Shown here piece by piece: positions 36,070-44,641 of a stretch of 64,000 nucleotides of DNA. The position numbers were made by a program, and so were the translations under genes. The notes below the pieces were generated by a model. That model searched no databases. It saw only the letters and a program-made list of their open reading frames with translations, and was not told the origin of the DNA. The DNA is from Hyphomicrobium sp. Its GTDB lineage: Bacteria > Pseudomonadota > Alphaproteobacteria > Rhizobiales > Hyphomicrobiaceae. The stretch lies in the NCBI GenBank assembly GCA_016793445.1, contig JAEUME010000001.1:124001-188000 (forward strand), read 5' to 3'. How positions within the stretch are numbered: position 1 is the first letter of the stretch; every line of letters starts with the position of its first letter.

Positions 36070-37890
36070 CTATTCGACTGTGACGGATTTGGCCAGATTG
36101 CGCGGCTGATCGACGTCCGTGCCCATCACAACTGCGGTATGGTAGGCGAGAAGCTGGGTCGGGACGGCGTAGAGCAGCGGAGTCGTGAAGCTGACAGAGG
36201 TCGGCATCTCAATGTGCGCTGCGAGACTGCAGGAAACTTTGTCCGCTGGCGCGTCCGATATGAGAATGATTTTCCCGCCACGCGCGGCGACCTCCTGCAT
36301 GTTCGACACGGTCTTTTCAAAGAGCGCGTCCTCCGGCGCCACCACAATGACGGGCACGTTCTCGTCGATGAGCGCGATGGGGCCATGCTTGAGCTCGCCC
36401 GCCGCATAGCCCTCCGCGTGAATGTAGGAAATCTCCTTGAGCTTGAGCGCGCCCTCCAGGGCGATGGGGTATGAAGTCCCGCGGCCCAGGTAGAGCACGT
36501 CGCGCGCCTTGGACAGTTCCTGGGCGATTGCGACGAACTGTTGCTCGTTGCGGATGATAGAGGAGATATGGCGCGGCACCTCCATCAGAGCCTTGACCAT
36601 CTCCTGCTCCTTCGCCTCGCTGATGGTGCCGCGTGCGCGGCCAAGCGCGAGAGCGAGGCACGCCAGCACCGACAGCTGGCATGTGAAGGCCTTCGTCGAG
36701 GCAACTCCTATCTCAGGCCCCGCCAGGGTCGGAAGCGCGGCGTGGGACTCGCGTGCGATCGTCGACGTGCGCACGTTGACGATGGAGGCGATGCGCTGGC
36801 CTCCTGCCTTGCAGTAGCGCAGCGTGGCAAGCGTATCGGCCGTCTCACCCGACTGCGAAACGAAGACGGCAAGACCGCCCTCTGGAAGCGGCGCCTCGCG
36901 GTAGCGCAGCTCGGAGGCGATATCGATCTCGACGGGAACGCGGGCGAATTGCTCGATCCAGTATTTGCCGACGAGGCCTGCATAATAGGCCGTGCCGCAC
37001 GCGGAGATGGTCAAGCGGGAAACCTTGGCCAGATCGATGCCGAGATCGGGAAAGCGCACCTGGCCCGCTGCCATGTCGATATAGTTCGCAAGCGTGTGCG
37101 AGATGACCTCGGGCTGCTCGTGAATTTCCTTCGCCATGAAGTGGCGGTGGTTGCCCTTGTCGACCAGCAGCGAACTGGCCACGGACTTGACCATGGGCCG
37201 GTCGACGCGATTACCGGCGCGATCATAAATCTCAACGCCCGAGCGGTGCATGACGGCCCAGTCGCCTTCATCGAGATAGGTGATGGAATCGGTAAAGGGC
37301 GCGAGCGCGATGGCGTCGCTGCCCAAGTACATCTCGCCCGAGCCGTGTCCGATGGCGAGCGGGGAGCCCTGGCGTGCCGCGATCATGAGATCGTCGTGGC
37401 CTGCGAAAATGATGCCGAGCGCGAACGCGCCCTGAAGCTCGCCCAGAGCGGCACGCACCGCCTCTACGGGAGAGAGCCCCTGTTGCATGTGGTGGGAGAT
37501 GAGATGGACGACGGCCTCGGTGTCGGTATCGGTATCGAAGACGTGGCCCTTCTTTTCAAGGTCGGCGCGCAGCTCGCGGAAATTCTCGATGATGCCATTA
37601 TGCACGACCGAAACCTCGGCCGTCATGTGCGGGTGCGCGTTGCGCTCTGTCGGACGGCCGTGGGTGGCCCAGCGAGTATGCCCGATGCCGGTACGCCCTG
37701 CGAGGGGTTCGCTCAGCAACCGCTTCTCGAGGTTCTTCAGCTTGCCTTCGGCGCGGCGGCGCTCCAAGTGGTCGGACTCGACGGTGGCGATCCCGGCAGA
37801 ATCGTACCCCCGGTATTCCAACCGGCGCAGCGCATCGACGAGGTCGGTCGCCACGGATGACTTGCCCAGAATGCCAACGATTCCACACAT
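36070..37890 (-). CDS. glmS: Glutamine-fructose-6-phosphate aminotransferase (isomerizing)
   Basis: Makes glucosamine 6-phosphate. MCGIVGILG places the glutaminase nucleophile Cys directly after the start Met. HTRWATHGRPTERNAHPH follows, then two SIS domains (ISACGTAYYAGLVGKYW and YLGRGTSYPIALEGALKLKEI) and the ending QPRNLAKSVTVE. The length of 606 residues is standard. It lies downstream of glmU on the same strand with a 179-base gap, so the UDP-GlcNAc pathway genes are clustered. No glmS ribozyme is expected or seen. Confidence 0.97.
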   Translation of the reverse strand: MCGIVGILGKSSVATDLVDALRRLEYRGYDSAGIATVESDHLERRRAEGKLKNLEKRLLSEPLAGRTGIGHTRWATHGRPTERNAHPHMTAEVSVVHNGIIENFRELRADLEKKGHVFDTDTDTEAVVHLISHHMQQGLSPVEAVRAALGELQGAFALGIIFAGHDDLMIAARQGSPLAIGHGSGEMYLGSDAIALAPFTDSITYLDEGDWAVMHRSGVEIYDRAGNRVDRPMVKSVASSLLVDKGNHRHFMAKEIHEQPEVISHTLANYIDMAAGQVRFPDLGIDLAKVSRLTISACGTAYYAGLVGKYWIEQFARVPVEIDIASELRYREAPLPEGGLAVFVSQSGETADTLATLRYCKAGGQRIASIVNVRTSTIARESHAALPTLAGPEIGVASTKAFTCQLSVLACLALALGRARGTISEAKEQEMVKALMEVPRHISSIIRNEQQFVAIAQELSKARDVLYLGRGTSYPIALEGALKLKEISYIHAEGYAAGELKHGPIALIDENVPVIVVAPEDALFEKTVSNMQEVAARGGKIILISDAPADKVSCSLAAHIEMPTSVSFTTPLLYAVPTQLLAYHTAVVMGTDVDQPRNLAKSVTVE

Positions 37891-38069
37891 CGCGTAAATA
37901 TCCTCGTGTGCTGAAGCTGAGTACCGGCCTCGTATCCCGACTCGTCTCGGAAGGTAACGAGGTTAACGCATTGCTCTCAATTCACAGAATGTTTCAGGAT
38001 GGCGCGCCTTGTCGCGACTTGCGGCGCAACAGCGACTCCATGATGTAGCTCTGCAAGAAGCGTGCAGAG

Positions 38070-39425
38070 TCAAGATTTAGCCTTTCGACGCGCCATCATC
38101 GTGCGGAATTTTTCTGCCCAGCCGGGCCGCTCTTCCTGGGTGGCGCGCTCCAGGGCGAGACTGCCCGCGGTGACGTCCTTCGTGATGACGCTGCCAGAAC
38201 CAATATACGCTCCTGCGCCGATCTTGACAGGAGCCACGAGCGACGAATTGGAGCCGATGAAGGCTCCGTCCGCGATCTCGGTGCGCGCCTTATTGAAACC
38301 GTCGTAGTTACAGAAAATCGTGCCCGCGCCGATGTTGGCCTTTGCCCCGACGCTGCCGTCACCGAGATAGGACAAGTGGTTGGCTTTCGCGCCGGCGGCC
38401 ATCGCGACGTTCTTGACCTCCACGAAATTGCCGACGTGGACGTCCTCGGCAAGCTTGGCTCCCGGACGCAACCGCGCGAAGGGGCCGATGCGCGCGCCTG
38501 CCCCGATGCTTGCTCCTTCGATATGGCAGTTGGCCTTGATCTCGGCGCCTTCCGCCACAGACACGCCAGGGCCGAAAAAGACATTGGGCTCCAGGATGAC
38601 GTCGCGCGCGATCTGCGTGTCGAAGGAAAGGAAGACAGTCTGCGGCGCGATCATGGTCACGCCCTCGTGCATCAACTCGCGGCGGCGGCGCGCCTGCCAG
38701 ATCGCCTCCGCCTCTGCAAGCTGATCGCGTGCGTTGACGCCGAGGACCTCGTCTTCATCGCATTCCACTACGGCGGCGCAAAGCCCGTCGGTGCGTCCCA
38801 ACTCCACCGCATCCGTGAGATAGTATTCACTCTTCGCATTCGAATTGCCGATCCGCGCGAGCAAATCCGCAAGGCCCGGCACGCGGAAGGCCATAACCCC
38901 GGAATTGCACAGCTCTATGCGCCGTTCCGTCGGGGTCGCGTCCTTGTCTTCGCGGATCGCGATCAACTCGTCCTTGCCGTCCGTGACAAGACGGCCATAG
39001 CCCGCAGGGTTGCGAGCCCGAAAGCCGAGCACCGCGATCGCCGCGCCAAGATCGAGCCGGGCCCGCAACCGCGCTATGGTCTCAGGGCGGATCAGCGGGG
39101 TGTCGGCATAGAGCACCAGAACGTCACCGTCATGCGCCTCGATCGCTTCGCGCGCAGCGAGCACGGCATGCCCGGTGCCCAGTTGCGCACGCTGAAGGAA
39201 GATCTGCGCGTTGGGCACCGCGGACTTGGCGGCCACCTCGACGGCATCCATATCCGTGCCCACGACGACGGCGACACGCGTGCTTCCCGCACTCTGCGCC
39301 AGCGCCAGCACGTGCCCGAGCATAGGCCTTCCGGCCAACTTATGCAGAACCTTGGGCATGTCGGACTTCATGCGGGTGCCCTTGCCGGCGGCCAGCACGA
39401 TTGAAAGAAGCGGAGAGGCGGTCAT
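38070..39425 (-). CDS. glmU: Bifunctional UDP-N-acetylglucosamine pyrophosphorylase/glucosamine-1-phosphate N-acetyltransferase
   Basis: The N-terminal uridyltransferase domain opens with SIVLAAGKGTRMKSDMPKV. The C-terminal half is a left-handed beta-helix of hexapeptide repeats ending in the acetyltransferase segment ANIGAGTIFCNYDGFNK. The 451 residues from the ATG at 39425 (AGGA seven bases upstream) match normal GlmU length; the extra frame upstream is not conserved. It supplies UDP-GlcNAc for peptidoglycan and LPS. glmS follows. Confidence 0.96.
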   Translation of the reverse strand: MTASPLLSIVLAAGKGTRMKSDMPKVLHKLAGRPMLGHVLALAQSAGSTRVAVVVGTDMDAVEVAAKSAVPNAQIFLQRAQLGTGHAVLAAREAIEAHDGDVLVLYADTPLIRPETIARLRARLDLGAAIAVLGFRARNPAGYGRLVTDGKDELIAIREDKDATPTERRIELCNSGVMAFRVPGLADLLARIGNSNAKSEYYLTDAVELGRTDGLCAAVVECDEDEVLGVNARDQLAEAEAIWQARRRRELMHEGVTMIAPQTVFLSFDTQIARDVILEPNVFFGPGVSVAEGAEIKANCHIEGASIGAGARIGPFARLRPGAKLAEDVHVGNFVEVKNVAMAAGAKANHLSYLGDGSVGAKANIGAGTIFCNYDGFNKARTEIADGAFIGSNSSLVAPVKIGAGAYIGSGSVITKDVTAGSLALERATQEERPGWAEKFRTMMARRKAKS

Positions 39426-39779
39426 CGTCGATCCTGCTCTCGGGGTTACGTCCGCAGCCGCAAGGACCGGCCGGGCGTGCACGCATAGCCCCGGGGCCTG
39501 TGTTTCGGCAAGGGGCGGCCTCTACCCTTGGAAAACGGGGACACGGCGGCAAGACGATGGGGTCAAGGATGACGCGGCTTCGATCGGGGGCTAAAGAGCG
39601 TGTCCGCATCGCCGTCATCCACAACTTCCCACAGACAAGGTCCGCCGGACCATTGCCGCCTTTCTTGCCCTCGGCCACGATCATTTTCAGTTCCGAATCA
39701 TATGCGTGATTTCATTTACCGCCCTCCCAACACATTCCGCCGGGAGGCACATATCGACAGGTTATAGGATAGCCCGATT
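39426..39779. other. Divergent intergenic region between glmU and a SPOR-like gene
   Basis: No intact gene. The last 60 bases before 39780 are relatively AT-rich and contain TTATAGGATAG, which may serve as both a -10-like element and the ribosome site of the next gene. Promoters for the two divergent genes should lie here. Confidence 0.4.
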
Positions 39780-40874
39780 ATGACCGCGACGTACGCAATC
39801 CGCCCTGGCCAGCCGTATCCGGTCCATACCGCCGCCGCGGCCGGTCCTGCCAGCGCCCCCGCCTACAGCCCGGGCGTGCAGGCTCCGCCGGCCGTGCACT
39901 CGCTGGCCAATTTCTCAACCGGCCCCGGGCTAGGCCCGGAAACCACTGCCCTTAACCTGCCCCTGGCAAAGCGGCCGCTGTTCACGCCCAAGGTCGTGGT
40001 GTGGTCCATGCTCGGGCTTGTCGCGACCGCCTACATCGGCACGATGCTTCTGGCGCCGGCGCTGTTGGACGATCTGACACCCACGTCCGCCTATATCGCC
40101 GAACCTCAATCCAGCCAGGGTCAGCGCACGGCCGCGCGCCTCGTCAGCGACGTCAACGGCCTCAAGGAGAGCATGGCCCAGGTTCAACTCGACCTGTCGA
40201 AGGTCAAGACCGAGGTCGCAACCTCCGCCGACCGGGCCAATACCATGAAGACGCAGCTCATGGCATTGGAGCAACGCCTGGCGCAAACCTCCAGTGAGAC
40301 GCTCGATACGGCAGAGCCCCAAATGGATGCAAACCAGAGCCACCGCGCCGTCGTCGCGCCCAAGGCAAGCCCGCCTGCGGAGTCCGATGCTTCTGCGGCA
40401 GGTCAGACCGGCTCGCCCCAGCTGCCCAAGCTTGTCAATGCCGACGCAGCCAACAATGATGCGACCGGGGAAAGGGGCTTGGAGACCGGAAGCGTAGCCC
40501 AGGCCGCCAAGGCTGCAGCCAAAGCCGCCAAGACCGCATCGGCCAAGCCAAAGACCGCGGATCCCGCCGCCGATCCGATCGATTTCGCCAACACGACCGT
40601 GCAGCCCGCGACTGCTGCGGTTGGCGTCCAGATTTCATCGGGGGCCTCCATCGACTCTCTGCGCCTGAGTTGGAGCCTGCTGGCCGACCGGCACGCCGCC
40701 ACATTGAAAAAACTTCAACCGCGCTATGTCGCCCGCGGTGACATGGACAACCCGACTTACGATCTCATCGCTGGTCCCATCAAGTCCAAGAGCGACGCGG
40801 AGCGTTTATGCAAGGCTCTTTCCGCAAAGAATGTCCCTTGCGCTGTCAGCGACTACATAGGCGCGGCACTGTAA
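39780..40874 (+). CDS. Membrane-anchored coiled-coil protein with SPOR-like C terminus
   Basis: The 364-residue product has a cytoplasmic Pro/Ala-rich N terminus (about 65 residues), one membrane segment (VVVWSMLGLVATAYIGTMLL), a periplasmic coiled coil (LVSDVNGLKESMAQVQLDLSK onward), an Ala/Lys-rich linker and a C-terminal domain of about 75 residues ending in YDLIAGPIKSKSDAERLCKA. The final domain resembles a SPOR fold. This layout fits an envelope or cell-division protein; no specific family was recognised. It diverges from glmU. Confidence 0.7.
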   Translation: MTATYAIRPGQPYPVHTAAAAGPASAPAYSPGVQAPPAVHSLANFSTGPGLGPETTALNLPLAKRPLFTPKVVVWSMLGLVATAYIGTMLLAPALLDDLTPTSAYIAEPQSSQGQRTAARLVSDVNGLKESMAQVQLDLSKVKTEVATSADRANTMKTQLMALEQRLAQTSSETLDTAEPQMDANQSHRAVVAPKASPPAESDASAAGQTGSPQLPKLVNADAANNDATGERGLETGSVAQAAKAAAKAAKTASAKPKTADPAADPIDFANTTVQPATAAVGVQISSGASIDSLRLSWSLLADRHAATLKKLQPRYVARGDMDNPTYDLIAGPIKSKSDAERLCKALSAKNVPCAVSDYIGAAL

Positions 40875-41028
40875 GGCTGTAAGCTTGAACTGCAGGGTCG
40901 CGACCGGTTCGAACGGACCGCGCCCTGCGTACCCTGCGAGGCGGGGCTAAGATGAGCCAAATGCCTGCAGGCCCGATGCAGCCAGAGCTGCAGCCGGCAC
41001 GCGGCGCGAGGAGGGTTCAAGAGGGGAT

Positions 41029-41244
41029 TCAACTCGCCTTCTTGCACGTGCTGATGCCGAGCAGGCGATAGAGCGGACACCAGCCGATAAACGCCGTCAC
41101 GAGCGGGATCACACCGAACCAACCCCACCAGATATTGGAGGCGGGCGAGTTTCCGGCATCGTGCAAACCCAACGCCAGCGCAATCAATGCGATGCCGGCG
41201 ATGAGGCGCAGGGCACGATCCAGATTGGACATGTTCGTCGTCAT
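41029..41244 (-). CDS. DUF2892 (YgaP transmembrane-type) protein
   Basis: The 71-residue protein starts NMSNLDRALRLIAGIALIALAL and ends GWCPLYRLLGISTCKKA. These are the hallmarks of DUF2892, a two-helix membrane module also found fused to rhodanese domains (YgaP). The conserved Cys of GWCPLY and a second Cys in STCKK are both present. The role is probably linked to sulfur or redox chemistry but is not established. Confidence 0.88.
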   Translation of the reverse strand: MTTNMSNLDRALRLIAGIALIALALGLHDAGNSPASNIWWGWFGVIPLVTAFIGWCPLYRLLGISTCKKAS

Positions 41245-41435
41245 AAAGCCTCCTGACCGACCATCGGCTACGAGTTGCGTCCGTCACGCGGTGCCCATCA
41301 GAGACTTAAACTCAAACGGTACGTCGTTCCAGTTGCGAGCATCGCAAAACCGGCGCGCTGATCTCGATCAAGCAGAGCCAAACCGCCGCCAGGAACGAAC
41401 ACGCCCCGGTACTTCCAAAACTCGCGCTTTGGGTC

Positions 41436-42401
41436 TCAAAGATCCGACGTATTGAACGTGTCGCAGACCTCCATGCGGCCCGCCTTCAAACCTTCCGTGA
41501 ACCAGCGCACGCGCTGCTTGGAGGTGCCATGCGTGAAAGCATCGGGCACCACACGACCGGTCATCTTGCGCTGAATCATGTCGTCGCCGATTTGGGTCGC
41601 CGCATTGAGGGCCTCCTCGACGTCACCCGCCTGCAGACGGTTCTTCAACTGGTCGTTGAGGTTGGCCCACACACCGGCGAGGCAATCGGCTTGGAGCTCC
41701 ATGCGCACCTGGATCTGATTAGCTGTGGCCTCATCCACCCGGCCCTTCAGCTCCTGGACCTTCTGGGCGATGCCCAGCAGTGTCTGCACGTGATGGCCGA
41801 CTTCGTGGGCCACGACATAAGCCTGGGCGAAGTCACCACCGACACCGAACTGGCGCTTCATCTGGTTATAAAAGTCCAGATCGATGTAGACCTTCTGATC
41901 GAGCGGACAATAGAACGGCCCCATGGCCGCCTGGCCCGCGCCGCAAGCGGTCTGCGTATACCCCGAGAACAGCACCAGCGGTGGCTCCCTGTAGTTCTGT
42001 CCGAAGCTCTGGAACACGCGGGTCCACACGTCTTCGGTATCGGCGAGCACGCGCGAGATAAAGACCTTCATCTGATCTTCGCCCTGCGGGGCATTGGCAG
42101 TCGAGTTTCCACTCCCCGGCAATCCGGGGATGTCGATCTGCGGACGCCCAGATGGCTGCTGGCGTTCCGCATGGGGTAGCTCGGGCATCTCGATCCGTCC
42201 GCCGCCACCTTGCGGTCCCAACAGAATGTCGAGCGGGTTGATACCCATGAACAACATGATGGCGCCGATGATGAGCAGCGTCGTCAGGCTGAAGCCACCA
42301 CCGCCGATGGGAATTTGGATGCCGCGGCCGCCGCCGAAGCCGCCCTCGCCTCGGCGATCTTCAACATTGGAGCTTTCGCGATCTTCATCACCGTAACGCA
42401 T
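41436..42401 (-). CDS. ypfJ: YpfJ-type neutral zinc metallopeptidase
   Basis: The 321-residue protein has a Gly-rich N terminus (MRYGDEDRESSNVEDRR), one membrane segment (SLTTLLIIGAIMLFMG) and a zincin domain. That domain has AYVVAHEVGHHVQTLLGI (HExxH active site) and later ELQADCLAGVWAN, whose Glu/Asp region supplies the third ligand. This matches the COG2321 YpfJ/PF04228 family. The ATG at 42401 is preceded by GAGG at seven bases. The peptidase domain should be periplasmic; substrates are unknown. Confidence 0.92.
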   Translation of the reverse strand: MRYGDEDRESSNVEDRRGEGGFGGGRGIQIPIGGGGFSLTTLLIIGAIMLFMGINPLDILLGPQGGGGRIEMPELPHAERQQPSGRPQIDIPGLPGSGNSTANAPQGEDQMKVFISRVLADTEDVWTRVFQSFGQNYREPPLVLFSGYTQTACGAGQAAMGPFYCPLDQKVYIDLDFYNQMKRQFGVGGDFAQAYVVAHEVGHHVQTLLGIAQKVQELKGRVDEATANQIQVRMELQADCLAGVWANLNDQLKNRLQAGDVEEALNAATQIGDDMIQRKMTGRVVPDAFTHGTSKQRVRWFTEGLKAGRMEVCDTFNTSDL

Positions 42402-42543
42402 GGCAGGCCTCAACAGTCCTCTCGGCGGGGTCAAAGCCCCGATGCTTCATTGTCCCGCATAGTGCACGCCCCACAACCCAAGACAAGTGTCTGGCGCATG
42501 TCCTACAGGTGTCCGGCGCGTTCGCTACACGCACGCCTCGCCC

Positions 42544-43983
42544 TCACCTGCGCAGCAGATCCTTGCCCTTGCGCACGTTCGTGTTGAGGGACCTCCCAAG
42601 GGCCGGAATGGCCTCGCCCGCGGGCGGAGCCAGAACCTTCTGCTTGGCGGGAGCCTTGAGCAGCGCGCGGATTGAGCGTGCAGCCGCGACCGTGCCATCG
42701 GCCGCGTAGGCCTCATGGTTCTTCTCGATTTCCGCCGGCTCATAGCGATAATTGACCATGAGGCCATGGGCTTCGCGCAAACCTTTCTCGGACGTGTCTG
42801 CCAGCCAGTTGATGCGCTCCAGCCGCGCGCCGTTGCCCAGGTGAAAGCGGGCGACGGGGTCGACGGGGCGCAGATCTGAGGACTTGGCAAGTAGGAAATA
42901 ATGGGTGGCGAGTTGCAGCAGCGTGGTTTTCAAGGGCGCGGCCTGAGGTCCCAGATCGCGCGCGACTTCCACCCAGCGCGGGTCACGCAGCACCCCCAGG
43001 ATCTCCCGCTCCTGCGGCGTCACGACAGTTGCATCGCCGCTGGCGATGGCGCGATCGAGCCAGCGGGCGAAATGCGGGACCGGCGATAACGTCACGAATG
43101 TCTTGAGTGAAGGAAGCTCCCGCACCAGCTCTTCCACCACCTGCTTGAGCAGGAAGTTGCCGAACGAGATTCCCTTCAAGCCCTCCTGGCAGTTGGAAAT
43201 CGAATAGAAGACGGCCGTGGTCGGGGCGGGATCGGCAGGCCCGCGGCGCGCCTCTAGCAGCGGCTCAATGGCGTCAGGCACCTCACTGGCCAATGCGACC
43301 TCGACGAAGATCAACGGCTCATCCACCAAAGACGGGTGGAAGAATGCGAAACACCGCCGGTCCGTCGGATCGAGCCGGCGGCGCAGATCGTCCCAACCTT
43401 TGATCTCGTGGACGGCCTCATAAGCGATGATCTTTTCCAGGATCGCGGCCGGAGTTTGCCAATCGATGCGGCGCAGAACCAGAAAGCCGCGGTTGAACCA
43501 CGTCTGCAGCAGATGCTCCAGGTCCCCGTCGATTGCCGATATGCCGGGTTCCGATTTTGACAAGCGCAGCAGATCGTGACGCAACGCGACGATCTCGGCG
43601 GTGGCGCCGGGTGCAAGATTGAGGCGGCGGAAGAACTCCCGCCTCGGACTTTCGGTCGCGTCCTGCAGCGCCTTGAGCGTCCGCTCCTCGGGGTGGGCTA
43701 TGTAATCTTCCGCGGCGTCACGGACCTGCTCGGGATCGGGTTGCAGCTCCTCGGCGAGATAGGCAAAGAAGCGGCGGCGTTCATCGGCGCCTGCGCTCTT
43801 GAGCCGGTTGAGAAGCTGGCGCGCGATGGCGACACCCGAAGCCTCGCCCCGTCCGGACATCAATGCGCGAGCCAGCACCTCGATGCTGTCCTTGTCGTCT
43901 GCCCCAAACAGCGACTTGGGCAGAAGCGCCCGGCTCTGTTCGGCAAGCGTGTTCATCATTTCCTGCAGGAAGGAGACGTTCAA
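42544..43983 (-). CDS. Malonyl-CoA decarboxylase
   Basis: Converts malonyl-CoA to acetyl-CoA. The product (479 residues) has the two-part MCD fold: an N-terminal helical domain and a GNAT-like C-terminal domain with SNCQEGLKGISFGNFL, LSPVPHFARWLDRA and NWLADTSEKGLREAHGLMVNY. The start is TTG with GGAG nine bases upstream. It retains the conserved N-terminal pattern NVSFLQEMMNTLAEQSRALL; ATGs at 43959 and 43956 are alternatives. No malonate transport genes lie nearby, unlike the mat operon, so a role in malonyl-CoA balance is possible. Confidence 0.92.
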   Translation of the reverse strand: MNVSFLQEMMNTLAEQSRALLPKSLFGADDKDSIEVLARALMSGRGEASGVAIARQLLNRLKSAGADERRRFFAYLAEELQPDPEQVRDAAEDYIAHPEERTLKALQDATESPRREFFRRLNLAPGATAEIVALRHDLLRLSKSEPGISAIDGDLEHLLQTWFNRGFLVLRRIDWQTPAAILEKIIAYEAVHEIKGWDDLRRRLDPTDRRCFAFFHPSLVDEPLIFVEVALASEVPDAIEPLLEARRGPADPAPTTAVFYSISNCQEGLKGISFGNFLLKQVVEELVRELPSLKTFVTLSPVPHFARWLDRAIASGDATVVTPQEREILGVLRDPRWVEVARDLGPQAAPLKTTLLQLATHYFLLAKSSDLRPVDPVARFHLGNGARLERINWLADTSEKGLREAHGLMVNYRYEPAEIEKNHEAYAADGTVAAARSIRALLKAPAKQKVLAPPAGEAIPALGRSLNTNVRKGKDLLRR

Positions 43984-44096
43984 GAACCGGTTCTCCGTAA
44001 AGGGGCTGGCGTTCGGGCGGCGCGTTAACGTTTCGGTAACGATAGACCATCAGCATGTCGGTCTCATCATCGTTTCGCGCAAGGGTGCCTTCAATC

Positions 44097-44594
44097 ATGG
44101 ACGACCCCGTCAGCGCCGGGCGCCCGGCATCCAGCCTCAATACCGTCACAAACGACACGGGCCGCGTGGCCTTTTGCGGACCCTACGTGCTCTCCGCCAT
44201 CACCGGCTACGGCATTTCCCGCGTCGAGGACGTGATCCGCGCCGGCCGGGACATTCCCGAGGGCAGAAAGCCCATCGTGCGAGGCACCTACTCCGATGAG
44301 GTCGAAGCCGCGCTGGCCCACTTCGGCTACCGGATGGTGCTGAAGGAAACCCATCTGAACAAGGCGCGAAAAGAGCGTCCCACGGTCTGGTCATGGATGC
44401 AGAAGCCGCGCAATGCCTGGGCCTACTACATTCTCGCTATCCATAAGGGCAAAGAGGGCCACTGGATTCTCGTAAAAGGCGTAAAGATGTGTGACACCTT
44501 CACGGAAGGGAAATGGACGTTCGTGGTCGATGGCCCGCACCGGGGCTGCCGTATCATGGAGGTGTTTGAGGTCAAGAAGGCGATCGACGCCTGA
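44097..44594 (+). CDS. Papain-fold cysteine-peptidase-like protein
   Basis: I do not recognise a named family. The 165-residue product has FCGPYVLSAITGYGISRVED (Cys27 at the start of a helix) and GHWILVKGVKMCDTFTEGKW (His122, Asp133), the order and spacing of a papain-like Cys-His-Asp site in a C39/transglutaminase-like fold. There is no signal peptide, so it should be cytoplasmic. Comparable small proteins occur in phage and rhizobial genomes. AAGGG lies ten bases before the ATG. The DUF2339 gene follows after 47 bases. Confidence 0.6.
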   Translation: MDDPVSAGRPASSLNTVTNDTGRVAFCGPYVLSAITGYGISRVEDVIRAGRDIPEGRKPIVRGTYSDEVEAALAHFGYRMVLKETHLNKARKERPTVWSWMQKPRNAWAYYILAIHKGKEGHWILVKGVKMCDTFTEGKWTFVVDGPHRGCRIMEVFEVKKAIDA

Positions 44595-44641
44595 ACGCCC
44601 CTGGGGCCGCCGTCGACAGCCGCACAGCAGGATCGCATCGC

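Noticed and set aside
36541..37860. 439-codon plus-strand open frame opposite glmS
   Set aside because: glmS is unmistakable on the minus strand; the antisense frame has no motif or ribosome site.
39602..39720. Possible frameshifted glycosyltransferase-like remnant (VRIAVIHNFP followed in another frame by TIAAFLALGHD)
   Set aside because: The match is short, needs a frameshift and is not supported by further conserved sequence.
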